Shown here piece after piece: positions 14,835 through 22,899 of a stretch of DNA of 64,000 nucleotides; positions within the stretch are counted from its first letter, which is position 1; each line of letters starts with the position of its first letter. The stretch comes from JAANXG01 sp963731035 (GTDB lineage: Bacteria; Pseudomonadota; Gammaproteobacteria; Arenicellales; JAANXG01). Location: assembly GCA_963731035.1 (NCBI GenBank), contig CAVSUY010000006.1:1-64000 (forward strand), in the 5' to 3' direction. A program made the translations under genes and the position numbers. Under the pieces are notes generated by a model that saw nothing but the letters and a program-made list of their open reading frames with translations, was not told the DNA's origin and did no database searches.

Positions 14835-17252
14835 CTACATTCGCAAACGTTTGTTTTCCGGGTCGTAGAGCGCGTCCGTTTCCACGTGCGCAATGCGAAT
14901 TCCGGCGCTGGTCAGCACTTCGACGGGTACATCCTGCTTCACGAGCGAGGGATCGAGGTATGCAAATGCAAGGCTGCGCCCGATGCGGTGTCCGTAAGCG
15001 CCACCCGTGGTCAACCCGACGTGCTCGCCGTCATGGTACACGGCCTCGTTGCCGTACACCTCGCAGGGGATGTCGTCGTCAAACGCAAGGTAGGCGAGCT
15101 GGATTCGGATACCGTTCTCGAGGCGCTTGCGCACCTCCCCGACACCGATGAAGTCGCGGCGGGTATCGATGAATCGATGCATGCCCGCTTCCACGCCCGT
15201 GATCTCCTCGGTGAATTCATGACCCCACGCGCGATACATCTTTTCCATGCGCATGGAATTGAAGGCGTAACCGCCAAAGTCCCGCAGGCCGTGCTTTTCC
15301 CCCACACGCTGCAATGATTCGTAGATGGAGGGCAATTGCCATGTCGGCATGTGCAATTCGAACCCCAGTTCGCCCGCGTAGGACACCCGGATCGCACGCA
15401 CGGTCGCGCTGTCGAACGTGATTGTCCGGCTCGTCAGCCATGGAAAAACCTCGTTCGAGAGATCGTCCAGGGTCAGTTCCTGCAGAAGTTCGCGCGATTT
15501 CGGACCGGTGACGAGCACGCCGCCCAAGGCATCCGTGCGGTTGTCGATCGTTACATCGAATCGGTCGGCATGCTGCTGCATCCAGTGCAGATCACGGTTC
15601 TCCGACGCGATCGGTCCGACCAGGAAGTACGTGTTCGCGTCGAAGCGCGTGATCGACTGCTCGGTCATGATGCCGCCGTTCGGACCATGGAAAAGCGTCA
15701 GTGCCAAGCGACCGTCGCGCGCGGGGAGCCGGTTGCTGGACAGGCGATCCAGATACACCGCGGCATCCGGGCCGCACACCTCGAAGCGGGCGGCACCGGA
15801 GATGTCGATCACGCCAACGCCTTCCTGCACGGCGCGGCACTCCTCCGCCACCGCATCGTGGGCCGCCGAGCGTTGCCACGTGGGCGGCTCCTCGCGAACG
15901 GTCCCGGTGCGGAACCACAAGGGCTTCTCGTAGCCCTGTACCACCCCGTGCACCGCGCCCTTGCCCGCGAGGATGGCATGCAGGGGACTGGTGCGCTTGA
16001 GGCGACCAATACCGCGGTTTTCGTTGGCGCCCATGGCGGTGTACATGACCTCGTACGACTCGATCGCCTTGGCGACCTGGTAGTCCCGATCCGCCCAGCG
16101 CCCGAAACGGCGCGTGTCGAGCGGCGCCATGTTGAGCTCCGTCTGGCCATGCACCATCCACTGGGCCATGAACTTGCCCAGTCCACCCTGGGCGATGCCG
16201 ATGCTGGAGCCACACAGGTTCCAGAAGTTGCGCAGGCCGGCCACCGGGCCCACCAGCGCGTTGTCGTCCGGGGTGTGCGTGATCGGGCCGTTGACGACCG
16301 TCTGGATGCCGACGTCGGCGAAGGCCGGCGTGAGCTCCATGACGCGTTCCAGAAACGGCGCCAGGCGCCCGACGTCACCGGGAAACAGCTCGCGATCGAA
16401 GGACCAGTCCACGCCGCCCAGCGCCCAGGGCTTCGAACCGAAGGTCTCGTAGGGGCCGACCAGGAAGCCCTTACCTTCCTGCCGGATGTAGGAATGACTA
16501 TAAGAGTCGCGGCAGACGGGCAGTTCCTTCTCCAGTTTCTCGATCTGGGGGTGCGCGTCCGTGACCAGGTACTGGTGCTCCAGGTTTACCAGCGGCACGA
16601 ATGCGCCCGCCATCGCGCCGACCGCCGGCGCGAAACAGCCGGCGGCATTGACGACATGCTCGGCGGTGACGGTGCCCTGTTCAGTGACGATCTGCCATTC
16701 GTCGGACGAAAGGGCATTGATCTCGAGCACACGGTTGTTGCGGCTGATCACCGCGCCTTTCTCGCGTGCCAGCCGGGCCTGCGGCATCACGATGGACGTC
16801 GGGTCCACGTGCCCATCGTTCGGGGTGTAGGCGATCACGCGGGCCTTGTCAAAGTTCATCAGCGGATTGATGTCCTGCGCTTCTCGCTTGCTAATGAGGT
16901 GCAGCTCGCACGGCACGTTTTTCGCACGGCTCTCCAGGTTCCGAAACCAATCCTCCTCAAGCTTACTGAACCCGATGCGCAGGCTGCCGCACTGATGGAA
17001 GGGGGAATCCTCGCCCGTTTCCCGCGGCAGGATCTCCGTGTACAGTTTCACCGAGTAGTTGTGGATATGGGAGACGGTGTGGTTGCCGATGAAGTTGCCT
17101 ACCAGACCGGCGGCGTGCCAAGTCGATCCGCTGGTCAGCTCGCCCTTCTCGATCACCATGCAGTCGGTCCAGCCTTCCTTGCCGAGGTGGTACAGCAGGC
17201 TGACGCCCAGCGAGCCTCCACCGATGATTGCTACTCGAACGTGCGATTTCAT
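14835..17252 (-). CDS. Dimethylglycine/sarcosine dehydrogenase-like flavoprotein 2
   Basis: 805 residues, a paralogue of the preceding flavoprotein with the same DAO-FAO_M-GcvT-GcvT_C order. VAIIGGGSLGVSLLYHLGKE is the dinucleotide-binding motif, STWHAAGLVGN the covalent-FAD His motif, and RVSYAGELGFELHMP the folate-domain signature. The start ATG 17252 follows GGAG at suitable spacing. Having two paralogues in tandem suggests sequential demethylation steps (for example dimethyl to monomethyl to free amine). The gap to the MttB-like gene upstream is 56 bp. Confidence 0.9.
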   Translation of the reverse strand: MKSHVRVAIIGGGSLGVSLLYHLGKEGWTDCMVIEKGELTSGSTWHAAGLVGNFIGNHTVSHIHNYSVKLYTEILPRETGEDSPFHQCGSLRIGFSKLEEDWFRNLESRAKNVPCELHLISKREAQDINPLMNFDKARVIAYTPNDGHVDPTSIVMPQARLAREKGAVISRNNRVLEINALSSDEWQIVTEQGTVTAEHVVNAAGCFAPAVGAMAGAFVPLVNLEHQYLVTDAHPQIEKLEKELPVCRDSYSHSYIRQEGKGFLVGPYETFGSKPWALGGVDWSFDRELFPGDVGRLAPFLERVMELTPAFADVGIQTVVNGPITHTPDDNALVGPVAGLRNFWNLCGSSIGIAQGGLGKFMAQWMVHGQTELNMAPLDTRRFGRWADRDYQVAKAIESYEVMYTAMGANENRGIGRLKRTSPLHAILAGKGAVHGVVQGYEKPLWFRTGTVREEPPTWQRSAAHDAVAEECRAVQEGVGVIDISGAARFEVCGPDAAVYLDRLSSNRLPARDGRLALTLFHGPNGGIMTEQSITRFDANTYFLVGPIASENRDLHWMQQHADRFDVTIDNRTDALGGVLVTGPKSRELLQELTLDDLSNEVFPWLTSRTITFDSATVRAIRVSYAGELGFELHMPTWQLPSIYESLQRVGEKHGLRDFGGYAFNSMRMEKMYRAWGHEFTEEITGVEAGMHRFIDTRRDFIGVGEVRKRLENGIRIQLAYLAFDDDIPCEVYGNEAVYHDGEHVGLTTGGAYGHRIGRSLAFAYLDPSLVKQDVPVEVLTSAGIRIAHVETDALYDPENKRLRM

Positions 17253-17308
17253 GCGCTGTACTCCATCGGCTGGCGGTTTGGTTTGCGCGCGCGGAACACG
17301 ACCATCGA

Positions 17309-18856
17309 TCAGGCGCCGCGGCCAGTCTGCTCCCGGCTGAGGAATATGGGGAACCGGTCGCGCACCTTTCGATCAACTTCGTCGCTGATGTGCATCGGAA
17401 CGTGCGTGCGCAGTAGTTCCTCCTTCCTGCGAATGGCCTCGTCGAGGGGATCCGGCGCACCCGCGTCGGCCCAGTCGGTTGGGCTCATGCGGTTGAACAG
17501 GCCGGGATACAGGTACTCGGTCTGCATCACCCGGAGCGTCTCGTCAGAACCCAGGTAGTGCCCGCGATCATTGAGGCACACGTCCTTGATGAGTTCCAGG
17601 CCCAGAGTCTGCTCGTCGACCGTGATCCCCTTGACCATGCGCATGCAGGCGCCGAGCACGTCGTTGTCCAGGATCAGGCTTTCCGGGCAGGTGGCAAGCA
17701 GGCTCGCGTACATGCCGGCGGATTCGTAAATGATGTTTGCACCCGCCAGGGCCGCCGCCGTCGCGGTTGATGCGCGTTCGGCGCCGGCCTGAAAGTCCGG
17801 CACCTTCGAGTCTGCCATGCCGCAGGCGGTGCCGGTTGGAAGTCCAAGGTGGTTGCCCACCTGTGCGCAGGCGGCGGACAGCACGCCCTGTTCGGGTGAG
17901 CCGCCACTCATGGCGCCGGTACGCAGGTCGGACACGAACGGCCAGGTACCGAGGATGGCGGGCGCACCCGGCTGGATGGCATTGACGTAGACCAAGCCAC
18001 CAAGGCACTCGGCCCAGGCCTGCGAGACCGCGCCGGCCAGGCACGGCGGCGCTGTGGCACCGGCCTGACCCGCCGACAGCAGTAGGACCGGCATGCCGCC
18101 CTCCACCGCGACCCGCAGGCACTCGAGCGATTCCACGGCGAACTTCATCGGCGGCACCACGAAACAGTTCGACTGGCTCACGAACGGACGCGCCCGCCAC
18201 CGCTCTTCGCCCCCGGCGATGACGTGCAGCATTTCGAGCGTTTTTTCCAGGTGCCGCGCCTCGGTCCAACTGGCGCCCACGTGCTTGCTCGTGCCCAGCA
18301 CGGCGTTGTAGGTGGTGTTGAGGTCCATCTCGTAATTGTCCACCACGTCGCGCAATACGCAGGTGCGTTGAAACAAGTGGATGTGCTCGAGCGTATCGGC
18401 GATGCGCGCCATGTCGTAGAGATCCTGCGCGCGCGACTCGCGGTAACTGCGGGTGACGGGATCGACGATCATGACCGCGGCGCCGGCCGTCGAGAAATGC
18501 ACCCGGTTGCCGTGGATTGCGCGGTCGAACGCGGGATCCTGTGCATGCAGGACAAGTTCACGATTGCTGGACTCGATCGCCTTGTGGACGACCTCGCGCG
18601 GCATGCGCAGGCGACCGTCACGCCCGGCGAGGGCGCCGAATCGCGTGCAAGCCTCGATGCAATGCGGTGTGGCCTGGGCGAAGCCGACTTCCTCGAGAAT
18701 TCGATAGGCATTGTCGACCACGTCGCATACCTGTTCCGCCGACAGCGGCCTGTAGTGGCCGCCCCGTTCGCCCGGGTGGACCGGCTTCAACGCCTCGGAC
18801 AATGGTGCGGACCGAAGGGCGATCCGGGACTGGCGTCCACCGGCTCGACGTGCCAT
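17309..18856 (-). CDS. MttB superfamily corrinoid methyltransferase, non-pyrrolysine type
   Basis: 515 residues from ATG 18856, preferred over ATG 18883 because GAGGAG lies five bases upstream. The protein then begins MARRAGGRQ, as relatives do. The whole length fits the trimethylamine methyltransferase superfamily TIM barrel (for example HFSTAGAAVMIVDP, NCFVVPPMKF, GTWPFVSDLRTGAMSGGSPE, LGLPTGTACGMADSKVPD). The frame has no in-frame UAG, so it is the pyrrolysine-less branch, whose known members demethylate glycine betaine or related quaternary amines by methylating a cognate corrinoid protein. No such corrinoid partner is present here. It is the first gene of an operon with the two flavoproteins. 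A truncated LysR-type gene lies divergently upstream. Confidence 0.85.
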   Translation of the reverse strand: MARRAGGRQSRIALRSAPLSEALKPVHPGERGGHYRPLSAEQVCDVVDNAYRILEEVGFAQATPHCIEACTRFGALAGRDGRLRMPREVVHKAIESSNRELVLHAQDPAFDRAIHGNRVHFSTAGAAVMIVDPVTRSYRESRAQDLYDMARIADTLEHIHLFQRTCVLRDVVDNYEMDLNTTYNAVLGTSKHVGASWTEARHLEKTLEMLHVIAGGEERWRARPFVSQSNCFVVPPMKFAVESLECLRVAVEGGMPVLLLSAGQAGATAPPCLAGAVSQAWAECLGGLVYVNAIQPGAPAILGTWPFVSDLRTGAMSGGSPEQGVLSAACAQVGNHLGLPTGTACGMADSKVPDFQAGAERASTATAAALAGANIIYESAGMYASLLATCPESLILDNDVLGACMRMVKGITVDEQTLGLELIKDVCLNDRGHYLGSDETLRVMQTEYLYPGLFNRMSPTDWADAGAPDPLDEAIRRKEELLRTHVPMHISDEVDRKVRDRFPIFLSREQTGRGA

Positions 18857-18994
18857 GAGCTTCTCCTCGTCAATTACTGCCATCGGGCCGGATCGGGGTG
18901 ACCACCGGACCCGCTAAATGCACTAAATTAATTATACCTCGCTTCCGAATCTTATGTATTTGGCGGATATGTATAGATGACATGCATTTTTCTT
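18857..18994. promoter_or_regulatory. Divergent promoter region mttB-like / lysR remnant
   Basis: 138 bp, notably AT-rich (runs such as AAATTAATTATACC around 18923-18936), between the MttB-like start and the LysR remnant start. This is the usual place for LysR-type operators, but I cannot point to a specific operator. Confidence 0.5.
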
Positions 18995-19063
18995 ATGGAC
19001 CCAGACGCCGGCGGCCTGCCCACACTCAAGGCGCTCATCACCTTCGAAGCCGCGGCTCGATGA
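18995..19063 (+). pseudogene. LysR-family (GcvA-like) regulator, N-terminal remnant
   Basis: An ATG followed by a 22-codon frame ending in TGA. LPTLKALITFEAAAR is the first helix of GcvA-type LysR regulators (consensus LPPLNALRAFEAAAR). The gene breaks off right after this helix, where an IS1595-type transposase start appears on the opposite strand. Being divergent to the methylated-amine operon, the intact gene probably regulated it. Confidence 0.65.
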
Positions 19064-19144
19064 CCGCCGCGCCTCGGTGCTGTACCGCTGGACAAACTGC
19101 GCCATCGACACGCCCGCCTGGAACTGCACTCGGTTCATCGCCAT
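19062..19144 (-). mobile_element. IS1595-family transposase N-terminal remnant
   Basis: The minus-strand frame MAMNRVQFQAGVSMAQF, then VQRYSTEA, matches the start of IS1595-group transposases (M-x-M-N-R-V-Q-F-Q-x-G-x-S), normally followed by a zinc-binding QC-x-x-x-L-x3-R-W domain that is missing. It is cut where the LysR remnant ends. Bases 19145-19267 hold nothing I recognise. Confidence 0.6.
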
Positions 19145-19267
19145 CATCACGCTCCGCCTCGGAACCTGGCCCAAGGCTGCGCTGTTCGCGTCTCATTTCA
19201 CGCGACAGACGGCTGAGCGAAGACGCTAATCAGGTTTCGGTTTCTGAGGCGCTCCCTTCCATGGAGC

Positions 19268-19834
19268 CTAATTGGAAACAGGAGTCGGAGGGATTAAGTC
19301 CATCGCCTGTCCGGCGGCGTTCGGTCGTGGGCTGGAAAACACGGCCATGCTGGCTTGCGCGTCACGACTCTCCGAGAAGAAGAGAATCGGCCAATCGTGC
19401 ATCATCCCTTCGCGTTCGTCATAAATCACTTCTGACAACCTCGACTTGAGTGTGCGCGCATCCGTGACGAGGATATCGTCGCTGCCGCCGAAAACGAGCA
19501 GCGGCGGCGGGCCGGCCCAGTCACCGCGGAGCGGACTGGCACGGGAATCATGCATGCCTGACGCTCCGGCATACATCATTCCAGCGGCGCGCAGACCTTG
19601 CCGAGTGAGGATCGCATCGCGCAGTTCGATGTGTGCCTGGTCTGGGTGATCGGGCGCGATTTGCAGCCATGGGCAGATCAGGATCGCCTTGTCTGGCAGG
19701 GCAATTCTGGCATCGCGCGCTGCCATCAGTGTGGCAGCGGCCAGCCCACCTCCTGCCAAGTCGCGTGCCATTACGCGTACCCCGGCGGCGGGCCGGGCCA
19801 TCCAATCGCGCAGATAGTCGTGGGCAGGAGCCAA
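19268..19834 (-). pseudogene. Alpha/beta hydrolase (Abhydrolase_3) remnant without nucleophile
   Basis: The frame covers the C-terminal two thirds of an HSL-type esterase/lipase: AGGGLAAATLMAARD, ILICPWLQI, PPLLVFGGSDDILVTDA (acid region) and MMHDWPIL (catalytic His). The N-terminal oxyanion HGGG segment is absent. The nucleophile motif G-D-S-A-G reads ARDLAGG, so the Ser is lost. It is truncated near 19834 against the next fragment, so it is a decayed gene. Confidence 0.65.
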
Positions 19835-19844
19835 ATTCGTAACC

Positions 19845-20147
19845 TTAGGAGAAGACTACCCAAGCCGAGATGCCCGTCATAACCAATACAAAAATGGCGT
19901 GCTTCAGCGCATGCGCCACGCCGGCGGCCGCATTTACCATATAAAAATCCAACGCGGCGATCAAAGCGATTGCCGCAAAGACGGCAGCCAGCGCCCCACG
20001 CATGCCTGTAATCGCGGCGAAAATGGCGATCAGGCCGATTGCGATATTTTGCGTGCCAATGGCCCGCACAAACGACAGCCCATCCTCGCTTTTGAGTGGC
20101 ATGCCAAAGGTGACGTCCCAGCCTTTCGGTGAGATGACTTTAAGAAT
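19845..20147 (-). pseudogene. DUF4267-like small membrane protein, 5'-truncated
   Basis: About 100 codons encode a four-helix hydrophobic protein (FVRAIGTQNIAIGLIAIFAA, then ALIAALDFYMVN), the pattern of DUF4267 family members. It lacks the normal N-terminal helix because the frame runs back into antisense icmF sequence at about 20148. It is a fragment joined head-on to icmF fragment B. Confidence 0.5.
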
Positions 20148-20149
20148 TC

Positions 20150-20420
20150 CACCTTTCTCAAGGAAGACTCCCAGGAGCTGGGGCCGGTGGAGTTGTCGCG
20201 GTCTACCGAAGGGGAGAAGCAGAGCCAGCTCAAGAGATTGAGGGATTTTCAGGCGAGGGACCCTGAGAGAACCAAGGAAGCGCTGGAGCGCATCAAGCAG
20301 GCGGCCATGAAGAACGAGAACGTCTTCGCCGAGCTGATGCACGCGGTGCGCTGGTGCGCGCTGGGGCAGATCACCCAGGCCATGTTCGAGGTAGGGGGAC
20401 AGTACCGGCGGACGATGTAG
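20150..20420 (+). pseudogene. icmF 3' fragment B
   Basis: 90 codons from FLKEDSQELGPVELSRST to the natural end GGQYRRTM-stop, in one frame. It matches the last part of fragment A closely and of fragment C almost perfectly. It is fused upstream to an antisense DUF4267 remnant. Confidence 0.85.
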
Positions 20421-20429
20421 CCCCGAACG

Positions 20430-20453
20430 CCCTCTCCCATGAATGGGAGAGGG
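20430..20453. repeat. Palindrome CCCTCTCCC...GGGAGAGGG, copy 1
   Basis: CCCTCTCCCAT-GA-ATGGGAGAGGG forms an 11-bp hairpin directly after the icmF stop. A second copy is at 22011-22034. It could be a terminator-like or REP-type element. Confidence 0.7.
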
Positions 20454-20520
20454 TGGGGGTGAGGGTTGAAGAGGAGACCTCGACGTTCGAAGTCAGTAGG
20501 TAGCGTACGGAGACAGGAAG

Positions 20521-20538
20521 GTCGGATTTCAACCCGAC
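20521..20538. repeat. Palindrome GTCGGATTTCAACCCGAC, copy 1
   Basis: Interspersed GTCGGRTTTCAACCCGAC hairpin; other copies are at 22102-22119 and 25300-25317. It is typical of REP-type repeats. Confidence 0.7.
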
Positions 20539-20581
20539 AACAAGAGCGAGGAGATAACGATTGCTGCGGAGGGCGGAAAGG

Positions 20582-20763
20582 ATGCCATCAAGAGCGGCCA
20601 GGAAGCCCGATGCAGGGAATCCCGCTTGGCGCTACGAGCGCCGCCGACCGCAATGGACGCTGCTCTGCCAGCTTGTTAACGAGCCGTATCCTCGTTTTCT
20701 TGATCTGCTGGTCACCCAAGGCCGCTCGCTACCGAACTACGTGTGGCGTGAGTTCGACGATCT
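20582..20763 (+). mobile_element. IS91-family transposase, N-terminal remnant
   Basis: The + frame reads RRRPQWTLLCQLVNEPYPRF, then LDLLVTQGRSLPNYVWREFDD. This is the opening of IS91/ISCR-type Y2 transposases (R-R-P-E-x-T-L-L-Y-Q-L-V ... L-P-x-Y-V-x-R-E-F-E-D-Y-L-x-C-G). It breaks off before the zinc-binding Cys cluster and the catalytic tyrosines. IS91 elements move by rolling circle and can carry along neighbouring DNA past their terminus, which is relevant to the dispersed icmF pieces upstream of this start. Confidence 0.7.
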
Positions 20764-20911
20764 TCCGAAGACGATGTCGGTCGCAATATTCGAACAATTC
20801 ACTGCCGGGGCAGAGGAGCCTCTGGGAAACGTTACGTTTCTTGTGGCTATGCATTTGTATACGCATGTAATACTCTTCAGTAACCAAACACATGGGAGGC
20901 GAACGCAGAAA

Positions 20912-21463
20912 ATGAGATCCGAGTACCGCCGTAGAATGTTGATCGGTCTGGCTGCAGGGGTGCCCACAGCGTGGGTTAAGCCCGTGGTGGACACTGTTTT
21001 ATTGCCGGCCCACGCCGAAACATCAGGCGAACCACTTAAGACGGAGTATTTTGGCCTCAACCTCCCCCTAGTGGCTGCAGCCAAGTCCCAAAATAGCAAT
21101 TGGGTCGATCATGTTGCAGACATTGTGGTTCCTGAAGCGTATGCGATTACGATCTTTCCGGCAGGATGCGCCGTGGTACAAGGTGGCCTGGTTGAGGTTA
21201 CCTATCACAATCAGAAAAATACGCGGCGATGGAGTGGCGTCCTGAGTGAGAATGGCGAAGATGGCACATTGACTCAGGTGTTAACGACGTGTAGCGCCGA
21301 TGGAAGCTGTGGTACGACCCAGACAGCGAAAATATTGTCCGTCGATGGTGACAACGTGCGGGTAAGTGTTGATCAATGTAGAGGGGGGTCGTATGTATTT
21401 GACATACCGCGCGGATCAGCCTGCAATTTGCCCGAGTTAAGCGATGGTAGCTCGTGTTTTTGA
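20912..21463 (+). CDS. LPAHA-signal exported protein 2
   Basis: 183 residues. ATG 20912 has GGAGG 12-16 bases upstream; the longer open frame upstream is IS91 remnant. The signal is very short: R6-R7-R8, MLIGLAAGV, then W21-x2-P24-x-V26-x2-V29-x-L31-P-A-H-A35. After the A-x-A site the mature ~148 residues are polar, with six Cys in the C-terminal half (CAVVQGG, CSADGSCG, DQCRGG, SACN, SCF), suggesting periplasmic disulfides. No known domain was recognised. Unlike its sisters it has no intact enzyme neighbour; it sits between an IS91 remnant and icmF fragment C, so partners may have been lost. Confidence 0.7.
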   Translation: MRSEYRRRMLIGLAAGVPTAWVKPVVDTVLLPAHAETSGEPLKTEYFGLNLPLVAAAKSQNSNWVDHVADIVVPEAYAITIFPAGCAVVQGGLVEVTYHNQKNTRRWSGVLSENGEDGTLTQVLTTCSADGSCGTTQTAKILSVDGDNVRVSVDQCRGGSYVFDIPRGSACNLPELSDGSSCF

Positions 21464-21530
21464 ACGATGGTTTCTCACTGGGTCAAACAGCGGATAGCGC
21501 ATACTCAATGAACTAATCTGAATCGCGCAG

Positions 21531-22001
21531 TACGACCACTGCAACAGCCTGCACACCAACGCCTTCTATGAGGCGATCACCACCCCGAGCAGCGAGTCCG
21601 TGCGCCTGTCCGCGCGCGGCGGGGTGGTGGGGGCGATGGAGACCGGCTACCGGCGCTGCAAGATCCAGGACGAGTCCTTATACTACGAGCAGAAGAAGCA
21701 CGATGGCTCGCTGCCGATCGTAGGGTCAACACTTTCCTCAAAGAAGATTCCCCGGAGTTGGGACCGGTGGAGTTGTCACGGTCGACCGAAGAGGAGAAGC
21801 AGAGCCAGCTCGAGAAACTGAGGAATTTTCAGGGCTGGGATCCGGAGAAGACGAAAAGAAGCGCTGGAGCGCATCAAGCAGGCGGCCATGAAGAACGAGA
21901 ACGTCTTCGCCGAGCTGATGCACGCGGTGCGCTGGTGCGCGCTGGGGCAGATCACCCAGGCCATGTTCGAGGTAGGGGGACAGTACCGGCGGACGATGTA
22001 G
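21531..22001 (+). pseudogene. icmF 3' fragment C, deleted and frameshifted
   Basis: It begins near CNSLHTNAFYEAITTPSSES, jumps by an internal deletion at about 21605 directly to LSARGGVVGAMETGY, shifts frame after LPIVG (about 21725) and again near 21850, and ends with the intact icmF tail. It carries several independent lesions, so it is older or less constrained than fragments A and D. Confidence 0.85.
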
Positions 22002-22229
22002 CCCCGAACGCCCTCTCCCATGAATGGGAGAGGGTGGGGGTGAGGGTTGAAGAGGAGACCTCGACGTTCGAAGTCAGTAGGTAGCGTACGGAGACAGGAA
22101 GGTCGGATTTCAACCCGACAACAAGAGCGAGGAGATAACGATTGCTGCGGAGGGCGGAAAGGATGCCATCAAGAGCGGCCAGGAAGCCCGATGCAGGGAA
22201 TCCCGCTTGGTGCTACGAGCGCCGCCGAC
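21859..22229 (+). repeat. 371-bp direct repeat, copy 2
   Basis: Second copy of 20278-20648 (offset 1581 bp). It ends at the same IS91 transposase codon and then runs into unrelated sequence. Confidence 0.95.
22102..22119. repeat. Palindrome GTCGGATTTCAACCCGAC, copy 2
   Basis: Identical to 20521-20538; part of the 371-bp repeat. Confidence 0.7.
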
Positions 22230-22332
22230 GGCGGTTCAACGAGATGGATCTTGATGCCCAGCTAGCCAGGGAGGCAGCACCCGGACTGCGACCCACGGCC
22301 ACGCTTGTGCCCCAGCCTACGATGGCCTGACT
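22230..22332. other. Short mosaic segment with 60-bp repeat
   Basis: Bases 22264-22325 (starting CCAGGGAGGCAGCACCCGG) recur in diverged form at about 33314-33375. No gene was recognised. Confidence 0.6.
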
Positions 22333-22776
22333 TCAATATACAAAAGGAACGAAGCGTGACGTATTGCCGGCGTAGTCTTCATACTCAGCGAACTGGCCGG
22401 CGAGAAATTGCTCTTCGCGGTTTGCCTTGGTAACGACGGCCATGGCTACCACGACGAGCCCGGCGGCGTTGAGAACGTGTCCGTTGTAGCCGGCGATGCC
22501 GAGCATCATCACGAAGAGGGCGGTGTACATCGGGTGTCGGACCAGGCGGTACGGGCCGGTGGTGATCAGCTCGGTGTCGGGGCGCGGTTCGGGATAGACG
22601 CGGAAATTGCCGATGCGGTTGTGATTCAGTGCCCAGAGGCCGAACAGGGTTCCCGCCAGGCAGAGGACCAGCCACCATGCCGAGCCGCGGTTAACCAGAC
22701 CGATCGGATAGCAGGACAGGACCACGCCGATAAGCTGGGCGGCGACCTGGACGTGCGACAGCCAATTCGGTTTCAT
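22333..22776 (-). CDS. Isoprenylcysteine carboxyl methyltransferase-like membrane protein
   Basis: 147 residues with three to four hydrophobic segments. TGPYRLVRHPMYTALFVMML is the ICMT/PEMT signature (R-H-P-x-Y), and EEQFLAGQFAEYEDYAGNT is the C-terminal E-E-x-F ... Y-x-x-Y motif that contacts SAM. The bacterial members are inner-membrane methyltransferases of largely unknown acceptor, so no prenyl-protein role should be assumed. It is divergent from the oxidoreductase at 22900. Confidence 0.8.
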   Translation of the reverse strand: MKPNWLSHVQVAAQLIGVVLSCYPIGLVNRGSAWWLVLCLAGTLFGLWALNHNRIGNFRVYPEPRPDTELITTGPYRLVRHPMYTALFVMMLGIAGYNGHVLNAAGLVVVAMAVVTKANREEQFLAGQFAEYEDYAGNTSRFVPFVY

Positions 22777-22899
22777 GTTCGAGTATTCTAGGCGCGGTCG
22801 ACAGCAGAGAAGAACAGCATAGCCGATGAAACACTGGAGTCACTGCCGGCCAGGCCATGTCGCCGGGACCGGCCTGGCCATTCAGCGCCGGCGATTGAG

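Larger units (their letters stand above)
20278..20648 (+). repeat. 371-bp direct repeat, copy 1 (icmF 3' end to IS91 tnp 5' end)
   Basis: The same sequence recurs at 21859-22229 with one visible mismatch (20632 region, GGCG versus GGTG). It holds the last ~47 codons of icmF, a CCCTCTCCC-type palindrome, a GTCGGATTTCAACCCGAC palindrome, and the first codons of an IS91-type transposase. Both copies diverge at the same transposase codon. Confidence 0.95.

Noticed and set aside
13299..15317. 672-codon + strand ORF opposite the first flavoprotein
   Set aside because: Shadow of a GC-rich minus-strand gene with unmistakable DMGDH motifs; its own translation has no recognisable domain.
15336..17558. 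740-codon + strand ORF opposite the second flavoprotein
   Set aside because: Same reason; it runs antisense across two real genes and the operon spacer.
17309..18856. Pyrrolysine (in-frame UAG) in the MttB-like gene
   Set aside because: The frame is continuous from ATG 18856 to its stop with no internal UAG.
18857..18883. Upstream ATG 18883 as MttB start
   Set aside because: ATG 18856 has GAGGAG at the right distance, and family proteins begin at the Arg-rich segment.
20561..20911. Longer N terminus for LPAHA protein 2
   Set aside because: These codons belong to the IS91 remnant; ATG 20912 has a GGAGG and fits the sister proteins.
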